Below, piece after piece: positions 9,118-17,377 of a DNA stretch of 35,119 bases. Where the stretch lies: contig RFHI01000226.1 in assembly GCA_003696425.1 (NCBI GenBank), positions 1 through 35,119 on the forward strand. The letters are read 5' to 3'. Both the position numbers and the translations under genes were made by a program. How positions within the stretch are numbered: position 1 is the first letter of the stretch; each line of letters begins with the position of its first letter. This DNA is from Candidatus Dadabacteria bacterium (GTDB taxonomy: Bacteria > Bdellovibrionota_C > UBA2361 > J046). The notes beneath the pieces are model-generated. The model saw only the letters and a list, made by a program, of their open reading frames with translations, had not been told where the DNA came from and ran no database searches.

Positions 9118-10059
9118 ATGGCCAGAGTGATTGTTACAGGTGGTGCTGGTTTTATCGGCTCGCATCTCTGCGATCGTTTAATTGCTGACGGGCATGACGT
9201 TTTGTGTCTTGATAATTTTTATACTGGTCGCAAAGTTAACATAGCCCACCACCTTGGAAACTCGGCTTTTGAACTGGTGAGGCATGATGTGATCGAGCCG
9301 ATACTGCTTGAAGGAGATCTGGTTTATCACTTAGCCTGTCCGGCCTCTCCAGTCCATTATCAGTTTAATCCTGTAAAAACCATTAAGACTAACGTAATGG
9401 GCACTATTAACATGCTGGGGCTCTGTAAACGAATTAAAGCCAAATTTCTGCTGGCATCGACCTCGGAGGTTTACGGAGATCCGCTCGAACATCCACAATC
9501 GGAGTCCTACTGGGGAAATGTGAATCCGATCGGTCCCAGAAGCTGTTACGATGAAGGTAAGAGAGTTGCGGAAACTCTGGTTGAAAGTTATCGCAACGAA
9601 AACGGGGTTGATACTACTATTGTGCGTATATTTAATACGTACGGCCCCAGAATGCTTTTTGATGATGGTCGTGTGGTCTCTAATTTTATAATTCAGGCTT
9701 TAAAAGGCCAGGATATAACAATCTATGGTGATGGCTCCCAGACCCGTTCTTTTTGTTACATAGACGATCTGGTGGATGGCCTGATATCTGCGATGGATAA
9801 AGAGGGTTTTCACGGACCTGTTAATCTGGGAAATCCTACTGAGATGACAATCAAATCTCTGGCCGAGCTTGTTATAGAACTTACCGGCAGCAGGTCAAAG
9901 CTTGTCTATCGCAAGTTACCGGAGGATGATCCGGCTCGCAGAAGGCCTGACATTAACCTTGCAAAAAAGGAACTGGGCTGGCAACCGGGTGTCGAGTTAA
10001 AGGACGGGCTAATGAAAACCATTAACGATTTTGAAGAACGACTTAAGCAGGAGGGATAA
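9118..10059 (+). CDS. uxs: UDP-glucuronate decarboxylase (UDP-xylose synthase)
   Basis: A 313-residue extended short-chain dehydrogenase. The NAD motif is [11 protein letters not shown] (residues 6-16) with D32. Family-specific stretches are [19 protein letters not shown] (72-90) and the catalytic S/T-x-Y-x3-K set: TSEVYG (115-120) with Y144 and K148 in RSCYDEGKR. This YDEGKR form and the ASPVHYQ element distinguish UDP-xylose synthases from GalE and from dTDP-glucose dehydratases. It oxidises, decarboxylates and re-reduces UDP-glucuronate to UDP-xylose with bound NAD. It follows ugd by 44 bases; that gap holds a small hairpin (GGGCA/TGCCC) before the start. Confidence 0.95.
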   Translation: MARVIVTGGAGFIGSHLCDRLIADGHDVLCLDNFYTGRKVNIAHHLGNSAFELVRHDVIEPILLEGDLVYHLACPASPVHYQFNPVKTIKTNVMGTINMLGLCKRIKAKFLLASTSEVYGDPLEHPQSESYWGNVNPIGPRSCYDEGKRVAETLVESYRNENGVDTTIVRIFNTYGPRMLFDDGRVVSNFIIQALKGQDITIYGDGSQTRSFCYIDDLVDGLISAMDKEGFHGPVNLGNPTEMTIKSLAELVIELTGSRSKLVYRKLPEDDPARRRPDINLAKKELGWQPGVELKDGLMKTINDFEERLKQEG

Positions 10060-10983
10060 TTGAATAAAGTTCTTGTTACCGGAGGAGCCGGCTTTATTGG
10101 TTCACATATTGTCGATGCGATGGTCGAGGAGGGGAATTCGGTAGTGGTGATTGATGATCTCTCATCGGGCAGCAGAGATAACCTGCGTGCTGGCGTTGAG
10201 CTGCTTGAGTGGGATGTAAGGTCAGACCAGACACGTGAATATATAGCCAGTGAAGAATTCGACTTCATTATCCATGCCGCTGCACAAATATCTGTGCGCA
10301 TAAGCATGGAAAAACCGCGCTTTGATACAGAAGTTAACGTAGTTGGCCTGATGAATATGCTGGAAGCCTTACGCAATAAACGGCAGCCTCACTTTATTAT
10401 GATTTCAACAGGTGGTGCTATTTATGGAGAGCAGGAACAGTTCCCTGCTGATGAAAACCATCCGATTTTACCTACGAGTGTTTATGGGCTTGCAAAGAGA
10501 GTAAGCGAGCTTTATCTGGACCTGTGGCGGCGTCAGTTCAAGCTCCCTTTTACAGCTTTGAGGCTCTCTAATGTTTATGGTCCCCGGCAGAATCCGCATG
10601 GTGAGGCAGGGGTAGTAGCTATTTTTTCAAAGAAGCTGATAGCCGGAGAAAGACCGCGTATAAACGGTTCCGGTGAACAAACGCGCGATTTTGTTTACGT
10701 AGGAGATGTCGCCGAAGCAGTAAGAAAGGTGGTGGCTGAAAAACCTGCGGGTATATTTAACATTGGTACCGGGAGAGAAACTTCCGTAAATCAGCTATAT
10801 CAGATTATTACCAGGTCACTTGATATGGAGGTTGAACCTGAATATGGGCCTCCGGCTCCCGGCGAACAGATGCGCAGCTGTATTGATCCATCGCTGGCTC
10901 TGAGAACTTTTGGCTGGCAGCCAACTGTTTCGATTGATGATGGCATTAAGCTTACTACTGATTGGTTCAGGCAACAGAGCTAA
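10060..10983 (+). CDS. NAD-dependent sugar-nucleotide epimerase, GalE-like SDR
   Basis: A 307-residue protein starting at TTG directly after the preceding TAA. AGGAGGG just upstream is a strong ribosome binding site and decides this start. The NAD motif [15 protein letters not shown] is at residues 6-20, with D32-D33 for the adenosine ribose. The catalytic residues would be S116/T117 and Y142/K146 (VYGLAK). The overall pattern fits UDP-glucose or UDP-glucuronate 4-epimerases. Being coupled to uxs, it might act on UDP-glucuronate, UDP-xylose or UDP-glucose; the sequence does not decide. Confidence 0.87.
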   Translation: MNKVLVTGGAGFIGSHIVDAMVEEGNSVVVIDDLSSGSRDNLRAGVELLEWDVRSDQTREYIASEEFDFIIHAAAQISVRISMEKPRFDTEVNVVGLMNMLEALRNKRQPHFIMISTGGAIYGEQEQFPADENHPILPTSVYGLAKRVSELYLDLWRRQFKLPFTALRLSNVYGPRQNPHGEAGVVAIFSKKLIAGERPRINGSGEQTRDFVYVGDVAEAVRKVVAEKPAGIFNIGTGRETSVNQLYQIITRSLDMEVEPEYGPPAPGEQMRSCIDPSLALRTFGWQPTVSIDDGIKLTTDWFRQQS

Positions 10984-11055
10984 TATCAGTTAAAAACGGA
11001 TTATATTATTGTTGGTGCATCTTATTCATCTGAGCATTTTCTGCTCTAAAATTCG

Positions 11056-11061
11056 TATAAT
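11056..11061 (+). promoter_or_regulatory. Possible -10 element upstream of lepA
   Basis: A perfect TATAAT lies in the AT-rich 159-base gap before lepA, but no good -35 is found 16-18 bases upstream. A second candidate, TATACT at 11076-11081, is also weakly supported. No intrinsic terminator for the preceding epimerase was seen in the gap. Confidence 0.3.
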
Positions 11062-11142
11062 AAGTAGCTGATTGCTATACTCTCTTAGGTGCTGTAGTAA
11101 TTGTAACTATACTTTATATTTTAACGTTTTATTCTATTTGGC

Positions 11143-12951
11143 GTGACCGACAACAGATCACATATCCGCAACTTCAGTATCATAGCTCATATTGATCACG
11201 GTAAATCCACGCTTGCCGATAGAATACTTGAGCTTACCCGCGCTGTTACCGAGCGGGAAATGCAGTCTCAGCTACTCGATAAACTTGATCTGGAACGTGA
11301 GCGAGGCATTACCATTAAGGCTCAGACGGTCAGGCTGAACTATACTGCTATGGATGGAAAAACCTATCAGTTCAACCTGATTGATACGCCTGGGCACGTT
11401 GACTTTCACTATGAAGTTTCGCGCAGTTTAGCTGCGTGTGAAGGGGCCCTGCTGGTAGTAGATGCCTCGCAGGGGGTAGAGGCGCAGACCCTGGCTAATG
11501 TGTGGGTAGCTATTGAAAATGATCTCGAGATTATACCGGTGCTTAATAAAATTGATTTAAATAGCGCTGACCCAGAACGGGTTGCCAGGGAGATTGAGGA
11601 AATTATCGGGATATCAACTGAAGATGCATATAAGATTAGCGCTAAAACAGGAGAAGGTGTTGCTGATCTGCTGGAGGCAGTCGTTAAAAGAATACCTCCT
11701 CCCACTCGCGGTTCTGTTGATGCCCCCTTCAGAGCGCTTGTTTATGATTCCTGGTTTGACTCATATTTAGGTGTAGTGGTTCAGATACGTGTTATAGATG
11801 GTGAGTTAAAACCGGGTGATAAAGTGCGTTTTTTGAGCACCGGTGCTGATTACGAAGTATATAAGATGGGGGTATTTACTCCCGCTGCGAAAGAAATCTC
11901 TTCGCTATCGTCTGGAGAGGTTGGTTATTTTTCTGCTTCGATTAAAAACCTACGCGATATTAAGATCGGTGATACTGTTGTACTGAGCGGCAAAAATTTG
12001 CCAGAGCCGCTGCCCGGTTTTAAAGAGGTAAAACCGATGGTATTTGGTGGTCTATTTCCGGTTGATTCAGACGATTATGGTGACCTGAGAAACGCCCTTG
12101 AGAAACTGAGTTTAAATGACTCTTCTTTCACGTTTGAACCCGAAACATCCGCTGCACTGGGCTTCGGTTTTCGTTGTGGATATCTGGGCCTGCTGCATAT
12201 GGAAATAATTCAGGCACGGCTTGAGCGTGAATTTGAGCTTGATCTTATTACTACCGCGCCGACTGTAGTGTACCGGGTGCTGATGAACGATGGCAGCTAT
12301 ATGGAGGTTGATAATCCGACGCGTCTTCCGGCTGAAAACCTTTATCAGCATATTGAAGAGCCAGTGGTACAGGCTACAATACATACTCCGCGAGACTATG
12401 TAGGAAATGTATTAAAGCTCTGTGAAGATCGCCGGGGAGTACAAAAGAGCCTTTCTTTTCACGGGCCTTACAGAGCTGTAGTGGTCTATGAGATGCCGCT
12501 TAATGAAATAGTATTGGACTTTCAGGATAAGCTCAAAAGCGCTACGCGTGGATACGGTTCTTTTGATTACGAAATGCTGGAATATAGAGCATCAAACCTT
12601 GTAAAGTTAGATATTAAATTAAACGGCGAAAATGTAGATGCGCTCAGCGTTATTATTCATCGCGATAAGGCCTACAGCCGTGGTCGAGAACTTACTGAGA
12701 AGTTGAAAGAATTAATAGACCGGCAGATGTTTGAGGTGGCTATTCAGGCAGCTATTGGCTCCAGAATTATCGCCCGTAGTACAGTAAAAGCTTTGAGAAA
12801 AAACGTTACTTCAAAGTGCTATGGTGGCGATATAACCCGTAAGCGCAAGCTGCTGGAGAAGCAGAAAGCCGGTAAAAAAAGGATGAAACAGGTCGGTAAA
12901 GTTGCTATTTCACAGGAGGCTTTTTTAGCGGTGCTTAAGCTCGGTGAGTAA
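11143..12951 (+). CDS. lepA: Elongation factor 4 (back-translocating ribosomal GTPase)
   Basis: A 602-residue protein, normal for LepA. Translation starts at GTG. The N-terminus [20 protein letters not shown] (residues 7-26) matches the family, with the P-loop at [26 protein letters not shown] and NKIDL complete the GTPase motifs. The EF-G-like domains II, III and V follow. The LepA-specific C-terminal domain ends in a basic region ([20 protein letters not shown]) characteristic of the family. No Shine-Dalgarno sequence is obvious before the GTG. It is followed after 40 bases by a phosphoesterase gene on the same strand. Confidence 0.97.
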   Translation: MTDNRSHIRNFSIIAHIDHGKSTLADRILELTRAVTEREMQSQLLDKLDLERERGITIKAQTVRLNYTAMDGKTYQFNLIDTPGHVDFHYEVSRSLAACEGALLVVDASQGVEAQTLANVWVAIENDLEIIPVLNKIDLNSADPERVAREIEEIIGISTEDAYKISAKTGEGVADLLEAVVKRIPPPTRGSVDAPFRALVYDSWFDSYLGVVVQIRVIDGELKPGDKVRFLSTGADYEVYKMGVFTPAAKEISSLSSGEVGYFSASIKNLRDIKIGDTVVLSGKNLPEPLPGFKEVKPMVFGGLFPVDSDDYGDLRNALEKLSLNDSSFTFEPETSAALGFGFRCGYLGLLHMEIIQARLEREFELDLITTAPTVVYRVLMNDGSYMEVDNPTRLPAENLYQHIEEPVVQATIHTPRDYVGNVLKLCEDRRGVQKSLSFHGPYRAVVVYEMPLNEIVLDFQDKLKSATRGYGSFDYEMLEYRASNLVKLDIKLNGENVDALSVIIHRDKAYSRGRELTEKLKELIDRQMFEVAIQAAIGSRIIARSTVKALRKNVTSKCYGGDITRKRKLLEKQKAGKKRMKQVGKVAISQEAFLAVLKLGE

Positions 12952-12991
12952 ACGGATTGCCAGTCAAGCGCTCTCCCGATAGGTTATAGTC

Positions 12992-13771
12992 ATGCAGGCA
13001 GGAAGCGAACTTGAGAAATTTATTGAAGTAGACGGTAATTACGATCGGATCTACGTAATAGGTGATATACACGGTTGCCTGCCGGAGACAGAGACTTTAC
13101 TTAGCCATCTTGAAAAGAAAGAAAAGGTTTCCAGGACGGATCTGATAGTCTTTATCGGAGATTATATTGATCGCGGTGAAAATTCAAAAGAGGTTATTGA
13201 CCTGCTGATAGAGTTCAGAAAAAACAATCGTGAAGCTTATTTTCTGAGGGGCAATCATGAAGATATGCTATTACACTATCTTGGTTGTGAGGAGGTTAGT
13301 GGAGTAGGAGCAGACTATCTTGCAAACGGAGGGGCCGCTACGCTTAAAAGCTACGGTTATACTTCACGAAAGAAACCGGAGAATGTGGCAAATGAAATGC
13401 CCAAGTCGCATTTAAGCTTCCTGCTGAACCTGGACCGTTATATCATCCACCCACAGTATGTATTCGTTCATGCGGGATTAAATCCGCTTCGGGATTTAAG
13501 GGCGCAGCTTGACAAAGACATTTTTTGGATTCGTGATGAATTTATATCAAACGTGCATTATTTTGACAGAATAGTACTGTTCGGTCATACCCCTTATGAA
13601 GAGGTTATGTTTCATATCCCGTATAAAATAGGGATAGATACAGGGCTTGTTTATGGTAACAAGTTGACCTGTATTGAGCTTAATGAGCAGCGATTAATTC
13701 AGGTGGAAGCTGGAAGCAGTAAAGTTAAGACCCGTAAGTTCAAGCTGGAATCACCACTGAAAACAGAGTAA
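12992..13771 (+). CDS. Calcineurin-like metallophosphoesterase, PPP Ser/Thr phosphatase or ApaH type
   Basis: A 259-residue protein with the complete metallophosphoesterase motif set: GDIHG (residues 24-28), GDYIDRG (56-62), RGNHED (86-91), then VHAGL and FGHTPYEE. This is the arrangement of bacterial PPP-family phosphatases such as PrpA and of diadenosine tetraphosphatase-like enzymes. It could dephosphorylate Ser/Thr or Tyr residues, or hydrolyse a dinucleotide; the motifs do not separate these. No signal peptide is visible. It lies 40 bases behind lepA and ends one base from the stop of a convergent gene. Confidence 0.85.
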   Translation: MQAGSELEKFIEVDGNYDRIYVIGDIHGCLPETETLLSHLEKKEKVSRTDLIVFIGDYIDRGENSKEVIDLLIEFRKNNREAYFLRGNHEDMLLHYLGCEEVSGVGADYLANGGAATLKSYGYTSRKKPENVANEMPKSHLSFLLNLDRYIIHPQYVFVHAGLNPLRDLRAQLDKDIFWIRDEFISNVHYFDRIVLFGHTPYEEVMFHIPYKIGIDTGLVYGNKLTCIELNEQRLIQVEAGSSKVKTRKFKLESPLKTE

Positions 13772-13772
13772 A

Positions 13773-15077
13773 TTATGAAGGCTTGCGTCTGCTTGTCCAG
13801 ATAAGAAAGAGGAAAAACGATAGCGGCCAGAGCAGTAATCCGATCACAGCCGATGCAATCAATCGCTTTAAAATACTGCCTTTTATCACTGCAAAAACAT
13901 AGCCGAGTGATGCCCCCCAGATAACTAAAAAAAAGGCAACTGCAGGCAACCATTTTAACAGCCAGGATATGAGTGTACGTTCAATCCCCATATAGCCTGA
14001 CTTGAGGACAGCTCTGACAGTTTCAGCCAGGAGTTCAACCTGCTGCTCTGATCTTGGAGTTTTTAAGAGCTCTGCCTTAAACTTATTTAGGTCTATTTTA
14101 CGGTAGAGATGTTTGTAGGGGCCGTTATATTCAAGGCTGGCAGCAAGGGAAATTCTTTCAACAGCAGACGTAAGTCTGTTCGGTTGAGCACTAATGTGTA
14201 TGCGCGGTAAAAAGTCAGGAGCTGTAGATGAGACATTTAGGAGTGCTAAAGCATCAGAGGTCAGCTTTGTTGTGAGTAGTTCCTCTCGAAGCGCGCGATA
14301 TGAATCCATAAAACCCATGCTTTTAAAGAATCGAGCACTGCCGGTTGTACTGCTTACCCCACTCTGGTAATAATCCCAGAGCGTTTCAGCCTGGTATAAC
14401 AGCCTCTCAGCTAGTGGGGTTTTCGTTATGTTCAGTATCTGTTCAGCCCGAACTGCTCTGTTATAGAATCGTTTGCCGAAAAAGGTAGATAGCAGTGCGC
14501 CATTTATACTGGACGCCTCATCAACCACTCCAGCCAGAGAGTAATCAGATCTAAAGACTGGGCTGCCGCTTACGCCGTGTTTGCCGCGAGTACTTGTATA
14601 CAGGTAAAGTGAATCGCTAGAAAGAACTTTGCCGCGCGATAAGGTCAGCTTTTTACATTTTTCAAATCCAAGCGAGGCAATTTGATCGGAACGTTTAGGT
14701 TCTGTCAGTCGGAAAACACCGTTAATATCTTCATCGGTATCAATTTTTACCAGTGCAAAATCAAGCGAGCGGATATCAGCAATAATTTTAATTCCGTTGT
14801 GAGCTATTTCGGGTCCTGCCATACCTCCAAGGGCCACTCCACGACGCAACACCAGACTACGACATGGTGGAGCCTTACAGAGTGCATCCAGTACATGGGA
14901 GTTAGTAACTAATGTCCCATCTTCGATAGTAAAAGCTGTGGCGCAAGTGTTAGAATCAACCGAACTAAGCATAAATACTGAGTTTAATAGTTCTTCAGAT
15001 ACGGGAAGCTCGGCAGCTGCTATTTGCGGCCATGTGAAAATAATTGATATAACCAGCAGGTACGTATTAATCTTCAT
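13773..15077 (-). CDS. Exported trypsin-like serine protease with C-terminal membrane anchor
   Basis: The chosen ATG at 15077 gives 434 residues with a clear signal peptide: MKIN, a hydrophobic run to about residue 18, and a cut near AAA-E (20-23). An ATG two codons upstream (15083) is an alternative. Longer versions would run into gnd on the other strand. The S1-type triad is visible as His61 (TNSHV), Asp106 (SLDFALVKI) and Ser170 in GVSGSP. The region after about 190 is not recognised. Two hydrophobic segments lie at roughly 375-400 and 405-425, followed by a basic tail (SRRKPS). It would be a periplasmic protease tethered to the inner membrane. No PDZ domain was seen, so it is not DegP-like. 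Substrate unknown. Confidence 0.8.
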   Translation of the reverse strand: MKINTYLLVISIIFTWPQIAAAELPVSEELLNSVFMLSSVDSNTCATAFTIEDGTLVTNSHVLDALCKAPPCRSLVLRRGVALGGMAGPEIAHNGIKIIADIRSLDFALVKIDTDEDINGVFRLTEPKRSDQIASLGFEKCKKLTLSRGKVLSSDSLYLYTSTRGKHGVSGSPVFRSDYSLAGVVDEASSINGALLSTFFGKRFYNRAVRAEQILNITKTPLAERLLYQAETLWDYYQSGVSSTTGSARFFKSMGFMDSYRALREELLTTKLTSDALALLNVSSTAPDFLPRIHISAQPNRLTSAVERISLAASLEYNGPYKHLYRKIDLNKFKAELLKTPRSEQQVELLAETVRAVLKSGYMGIERTLISWLLKWLPAVAFFLVIWGASLGYVFAVIKGSILKRLIASAVIGLLLWPLSFFLFLIWTSRRKPS

Positions 15078-15108
15078 AAGCATTTTTAATTTATCAGAAG
15101 AGGAACTA

Positions 15109-16512
15109 ATGCAAAAACCCCATATTGGAATGATTGGTCTGGGCGTAATGGGAGCCAATCTGGCACGAAACATAGAAAATAAGGGCTACGCCTGTGCTGT
15201 TTATAATCGCACCTATTCTGTAACAGAAAGGTTTATGGCGGAAAATCAGGGCAAAAACTTTCATCCTGCTTCGTCAATGGAAGAATTCGTCAGTTTGATG
15301 GAGCGACCGCGGCAGATTTTTATCATGGTAAAAGCCGGGAAGCCAGTTGATTCTGTGTTGGAACACCTGCTTGAAATTGTAGACCAGGGTGATGTCATTA
15401 TTGATGCGGGTAATAGCCACTACAGTGATACTGAACGTAGGGAAGCCCTGGCAAAGTCTAAAGGCATATATTTTCTTGGAACCGGCGTGTCAGGTGGAGA
15501 GGAGGGGGCACTGCACGGACCCAGTATTATGCCTGGTGGGTCGAAAGAAGCCTGGGAGATAGTTAAAGAAGTTTTACAAAAGATAGCAGCTAAGTACGAA
15601 GGCGAGCCGTGTGTTGATTATATCGGCCCGGGCGGTTCAGGGCATTTTGTAAAAATGGTTCATAACGGCATTGAGTATGGCGATATGCAGCTTATAGCTG
15701 AAGCCTATCAGATCCTTCGTGAGGGGAAGGGCCTTTCCAATGAACAGCTTTCGGAGGTTTTTAGCGAATGGAATCAGGGAGAGCTTAAGTCTTATTTAAT
15801 AGAGATAACAGCAAAGATCTTTACGGTTAAAGATCAGTCAAGCGGGGACTATCTGGTTGATAAGATACTGGATCGTGCTGGCCAGAAGGGAACCGGGCGC
15901 TGGACGGCGGAGAGCGCCATTTCTTTAGGTGTACCTATTCCAACTCTGGCTGCTGCCGTGGATGCTCGCGTTTTAAGCAGTTTAAAAGATGAAAGAGTGG
16001 CTGCTTCTAAAGTACTTAAAGGGCAAGTTTTGTCAGAATTGAATAATATCGAGTGCAGCGTTAAAGATGTGCGAGATGCTCTCTATGCCGCTAAGATTAT
16101 TTGTTATGCCCAGGGGATGGATTTACTTAGACGGGCGTCGAATGAGTGGAATTGGAATCTTAATTTGAGCTCAATAGCATCTCTTTGGAGGGCTGGCTGT
16201 ATTATACGTGCAGCATTTCTGGATCAGATTAGAGAAGCTTTTGCCGGAGAAGAGCTTCCTGCAAATATGATGTTGGCAGGTAATTTATGTGAAACACTTC
16301 AAAGTAAAATACCTGCATTAAGAAAAGTATCGGTGAAGGCAACACTGGCAGGTATTCCTGCTCTGGCATTTTCATCTGCAGTTGGATATTACGACAGCTA
16401 TCGGCTTGAAAGGCTTCCGCAGAATCTTACTCAGGCTCAGCGTGATTTTTTTGGGGCACATACTTACGAGAGAGTTGATAAGCAGGGCGTTTTTCATACT
16501 GAGTGGGAATGA
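15109..16512 (+). CDS. gnd: 6-phosphogluconate dehydrogenase, decarboxylating
   Basis: A 467-residue protein, full length for the long-form NADP enzyme. Start chosen at ATG 15109 because GAGGAAC is just upstream and the protein then begins directly with the NADP motif HIGMIGLGVMGANLARN; the frame is open further upstream but that is protease antisense. Other family features are VKAGKPVD, the GTGVSGGEEGALHGPSIMPG stretch, GSGHFVKMVHNGIEYGDMQL (catalytic Lys and substrate-binding His/Asn), and the C-terminal YYDSYR near the end. It converts 6-phosphogluconate to ribulose 5-phosphate, CO2 and NADPH. Only 31 bases separate it from the divergent protease start, so at least one promoter must lie inside the neighbouring gene. 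Confidence 0.96.
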   Translation: MQKPHIGMIGLGVMGANLARNIENKGYACAVYNRTYSVTERFMAENQGKNFHPASSMEEFVSLMERPRQIFIMVKAGKPVDSVLEHLLEIVDQGDVIIDAGNSHYSDTERREALAKSKGIYFLGTGVSGGEEGALHGPSIMPGGSKEAWEIVKEVLQKIAAKYEGEPCVDYIGPGGSGHFVKMVHNGIEYGDMQLIAEAYQILREGKGLSNEQLSEVFSEWNQGELKSYLIEITAKIFTVKDQSSGDYLVDKILDRAGQKGTGRWTAESAISLGVPIPTLAAAVDARVLSSLKDERVAASKVLKGQVLSELNNIECSVKDVRDALYAAKIICYAQGMDLLRRASNEWNWNLNLSSIASLWRAGCIIRAAFLDQIREAFAGEELPANMMLAGNLCETLQSKIPALRKVSVKATLAGIPALAFSSAVGYYDSYRLERLPQNLTQAQRDFFGAHTYERVDKQGVFHTEWE

Positions 16513-16643
16513 AATTGATCGGATTATCATAATTTTGCTGTAAAAAACCATATCGATATGAGAGATGTTGAGAACAGCTGTTTGTGGTCGTAATGTGCTG
16601 TTATTGTTGCCGTTTTGTCGATATTAGTGTGATTTACTTGAGC

Positions 16644-16672
16644 TTGCACTAAAGTTTTCAAGATGTTATCTT
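16644..16672 (+). promoter_or_regulatory. Sigma-70 promoter of the rimP-nusA-infB operon
   Basis: TTGCAC (16644-16649, 5 of 6) and TATCTT (16667-16672, 4 of 6) are separated by exactly 17 bases. Transcription would start near 16679, leaving a leader of about 214 bases before rimP. The preceding stretch 16513-16643 is AT-rich and holds no gene that I can see, only a 12-base palindrome CATATCGATATG at 16549-16560; no U-tailed terminator for gnd is evident. Confidence 0.55.
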
Positions 16673-16684
16673 TTAAACCGTTCT

Positions 16685-16792
16685 GAGGGTGGCATTCCTC
16701 ACCCTGCCGGAGTACTTCCTGTGCTTCGTGCGGATTTAGCCTGTTGCGTCAGGTCAGGCAAGGTTGGCGCGCACCTTGTAGGGTGCTTAGCC
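16685..16792 (+). promoter_or_regulatory. Structured 5' leader of the rimP operon
   Basis: Three consecutive stem-loops can be drawn. First, AGGGTG/CACCCT (16686-16691 with 16700-16705). Second, GCCTG/CAGGC (16739-16743 with 16755-16759). Third, GCACC/GGTGC (16771-16775 with 16782-16786), extended through a small internal loop by GGC/GCC (16766-16768 with 16790-16792). None is followed by a U-run, so this is not a simple attenuator. Leaders in front of rimP-nusA operons are known in enterobacteria, where NusA and ribosome-related autoregulation acts, but I see no match to a named RNA family here. Regulation of the operon is inferred. Confidence 0.45.
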
Positions 16793-16854
16793 GTTAAGTC
16801 TTATTGCCTGTAATTGTAGTGAATCCGTTGATTGACGCAATGGGGACGGAAGGA

Positions 16855-16896
16855 ATGCACCAATTTAGAAGTTTTGGTTTGTTGAGGTCAGAGTGA
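16855..16896 (+). CDS. Possible 13-codon leader ORF overlapping the rimP start
   Basis: ATG at 16855 sits two bases after GGAAGG and encodes MHQFRSFGLLRSE, ending at TGA 16894-16896, which overlaps the rimP GTG (16893-16895) as GTGA. The arrangement is that of translational coupling by termination and reinitiation. Against it, the purine run is rather close to the ATG, and rimP has its own GAGG five bases before its GTG, so initiation there could be independent. Seen in one sequence only. Confidence 0.3.
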   Translation: MHQFRSFGLLRSE

Positions 16897-17360
16897 AGTC
16901 GAGTAACGAGCTTTGGAAGTATCTTGAAACACAGGTGCAAAATGCTGGCTATCAGCTGTTTGATATTGATTTGCCGCATAAGAGTACCGGAACTTTAAGG
17001 GTATATATTGCCCGACAGGAGGGTCATTCAGGGGCGATCAGTATTGATGATTGCGTTGCCGTCAGTAAGGCGCTTAGCTCAGATGCAGAATTTGAAAGCT
17101 TTGTAGCGCCTGACTGTACTCTGGAAGTGTCAAGTCCCGGGATTAACAGGCGCTTAAGGCGCAGGGAACACTATCTGGGGGCGATTGGAGAGCGGGTGCG
17201 GGTTAAGACCAGGGCTGTTGAGGGGAATAATCTGGATGCGCTCGGCATCTTGCGAGATGTTACTGAACAGGGTTTGGTCATAGAGGATGAGAGGTTAAAG
17301 GAGACAGTTACGGTTAAATTGGCTGATATTAAAGAGGCTAGGATAGATTTTTTGTTTTAA
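16893..17360 (+). CDS. rimP: Ribosome maturation factor RimP
   Basis: A 155-residue protein of family-normal size, start GTG with GAGG five bases upstream. The N-terminal domain has the characteristic GYQLFDIDLPHKSTGTLRVYI pattern shared with RimP orthologues. It is followed by ISIDDCVAVSKALS and LEVSSPGINRRLRRREHY (the family's LEVSSPGxxRPL motif, here with N-R). The C-terminal half is an Sm-like barrel. It assists 30S subunit maturation. It is the first gene of a nine-gene operon; nusA starts 17 bases downstream. Confidence 0.93.
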   Translation: MKSSNELWKYLETQVQNAGYQLFDIDLPHKSTGTLRVYIARQEGHSGAISIDDCVAVSKALSSDAEFESFVAPDCTLEVSSPGINRRLRRREHYLGAIGERVRVKTRAVEGNNLDALGILRDVTEQGLVIEDERLKETVTVKLADIKEARIDFLF

Positions 17361-17377
17361 TATTGTAGAGGACTGAG

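Noticed and set aside
9906-10376. 156-codon minus-strand ORF across the uxs/epimerase junction
   Set aside because: It is covered by two well-supported genes on the plus strand and has no recognisable protein features.
14938-15108. Upstream extension of gnd by 57 codons
   Set aside because: It lies inside the protease signal-peptide region on the other strand. The Gnd homology and GAGGAAC ribosome binding site start at 15109.
15078-15173. Longer start for the minus-strand protease
   Set aside because: It would overlap gnd and place 30 residues before a good signal peptide. The ATG at 15077 (or 15083) is more plausible.
16673-16792. rimP leader as 4.5S/SRP RNA, 6S RNA or a known riboswitch
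   Set aside because: The stretch GTCAGGTCAGGC recalls the SRP core only superficially; the GGAAGGAAGCA-type loop is absent. No cyclic-di-GMP, SAM, TPP or other known aptamer motif was recognised.
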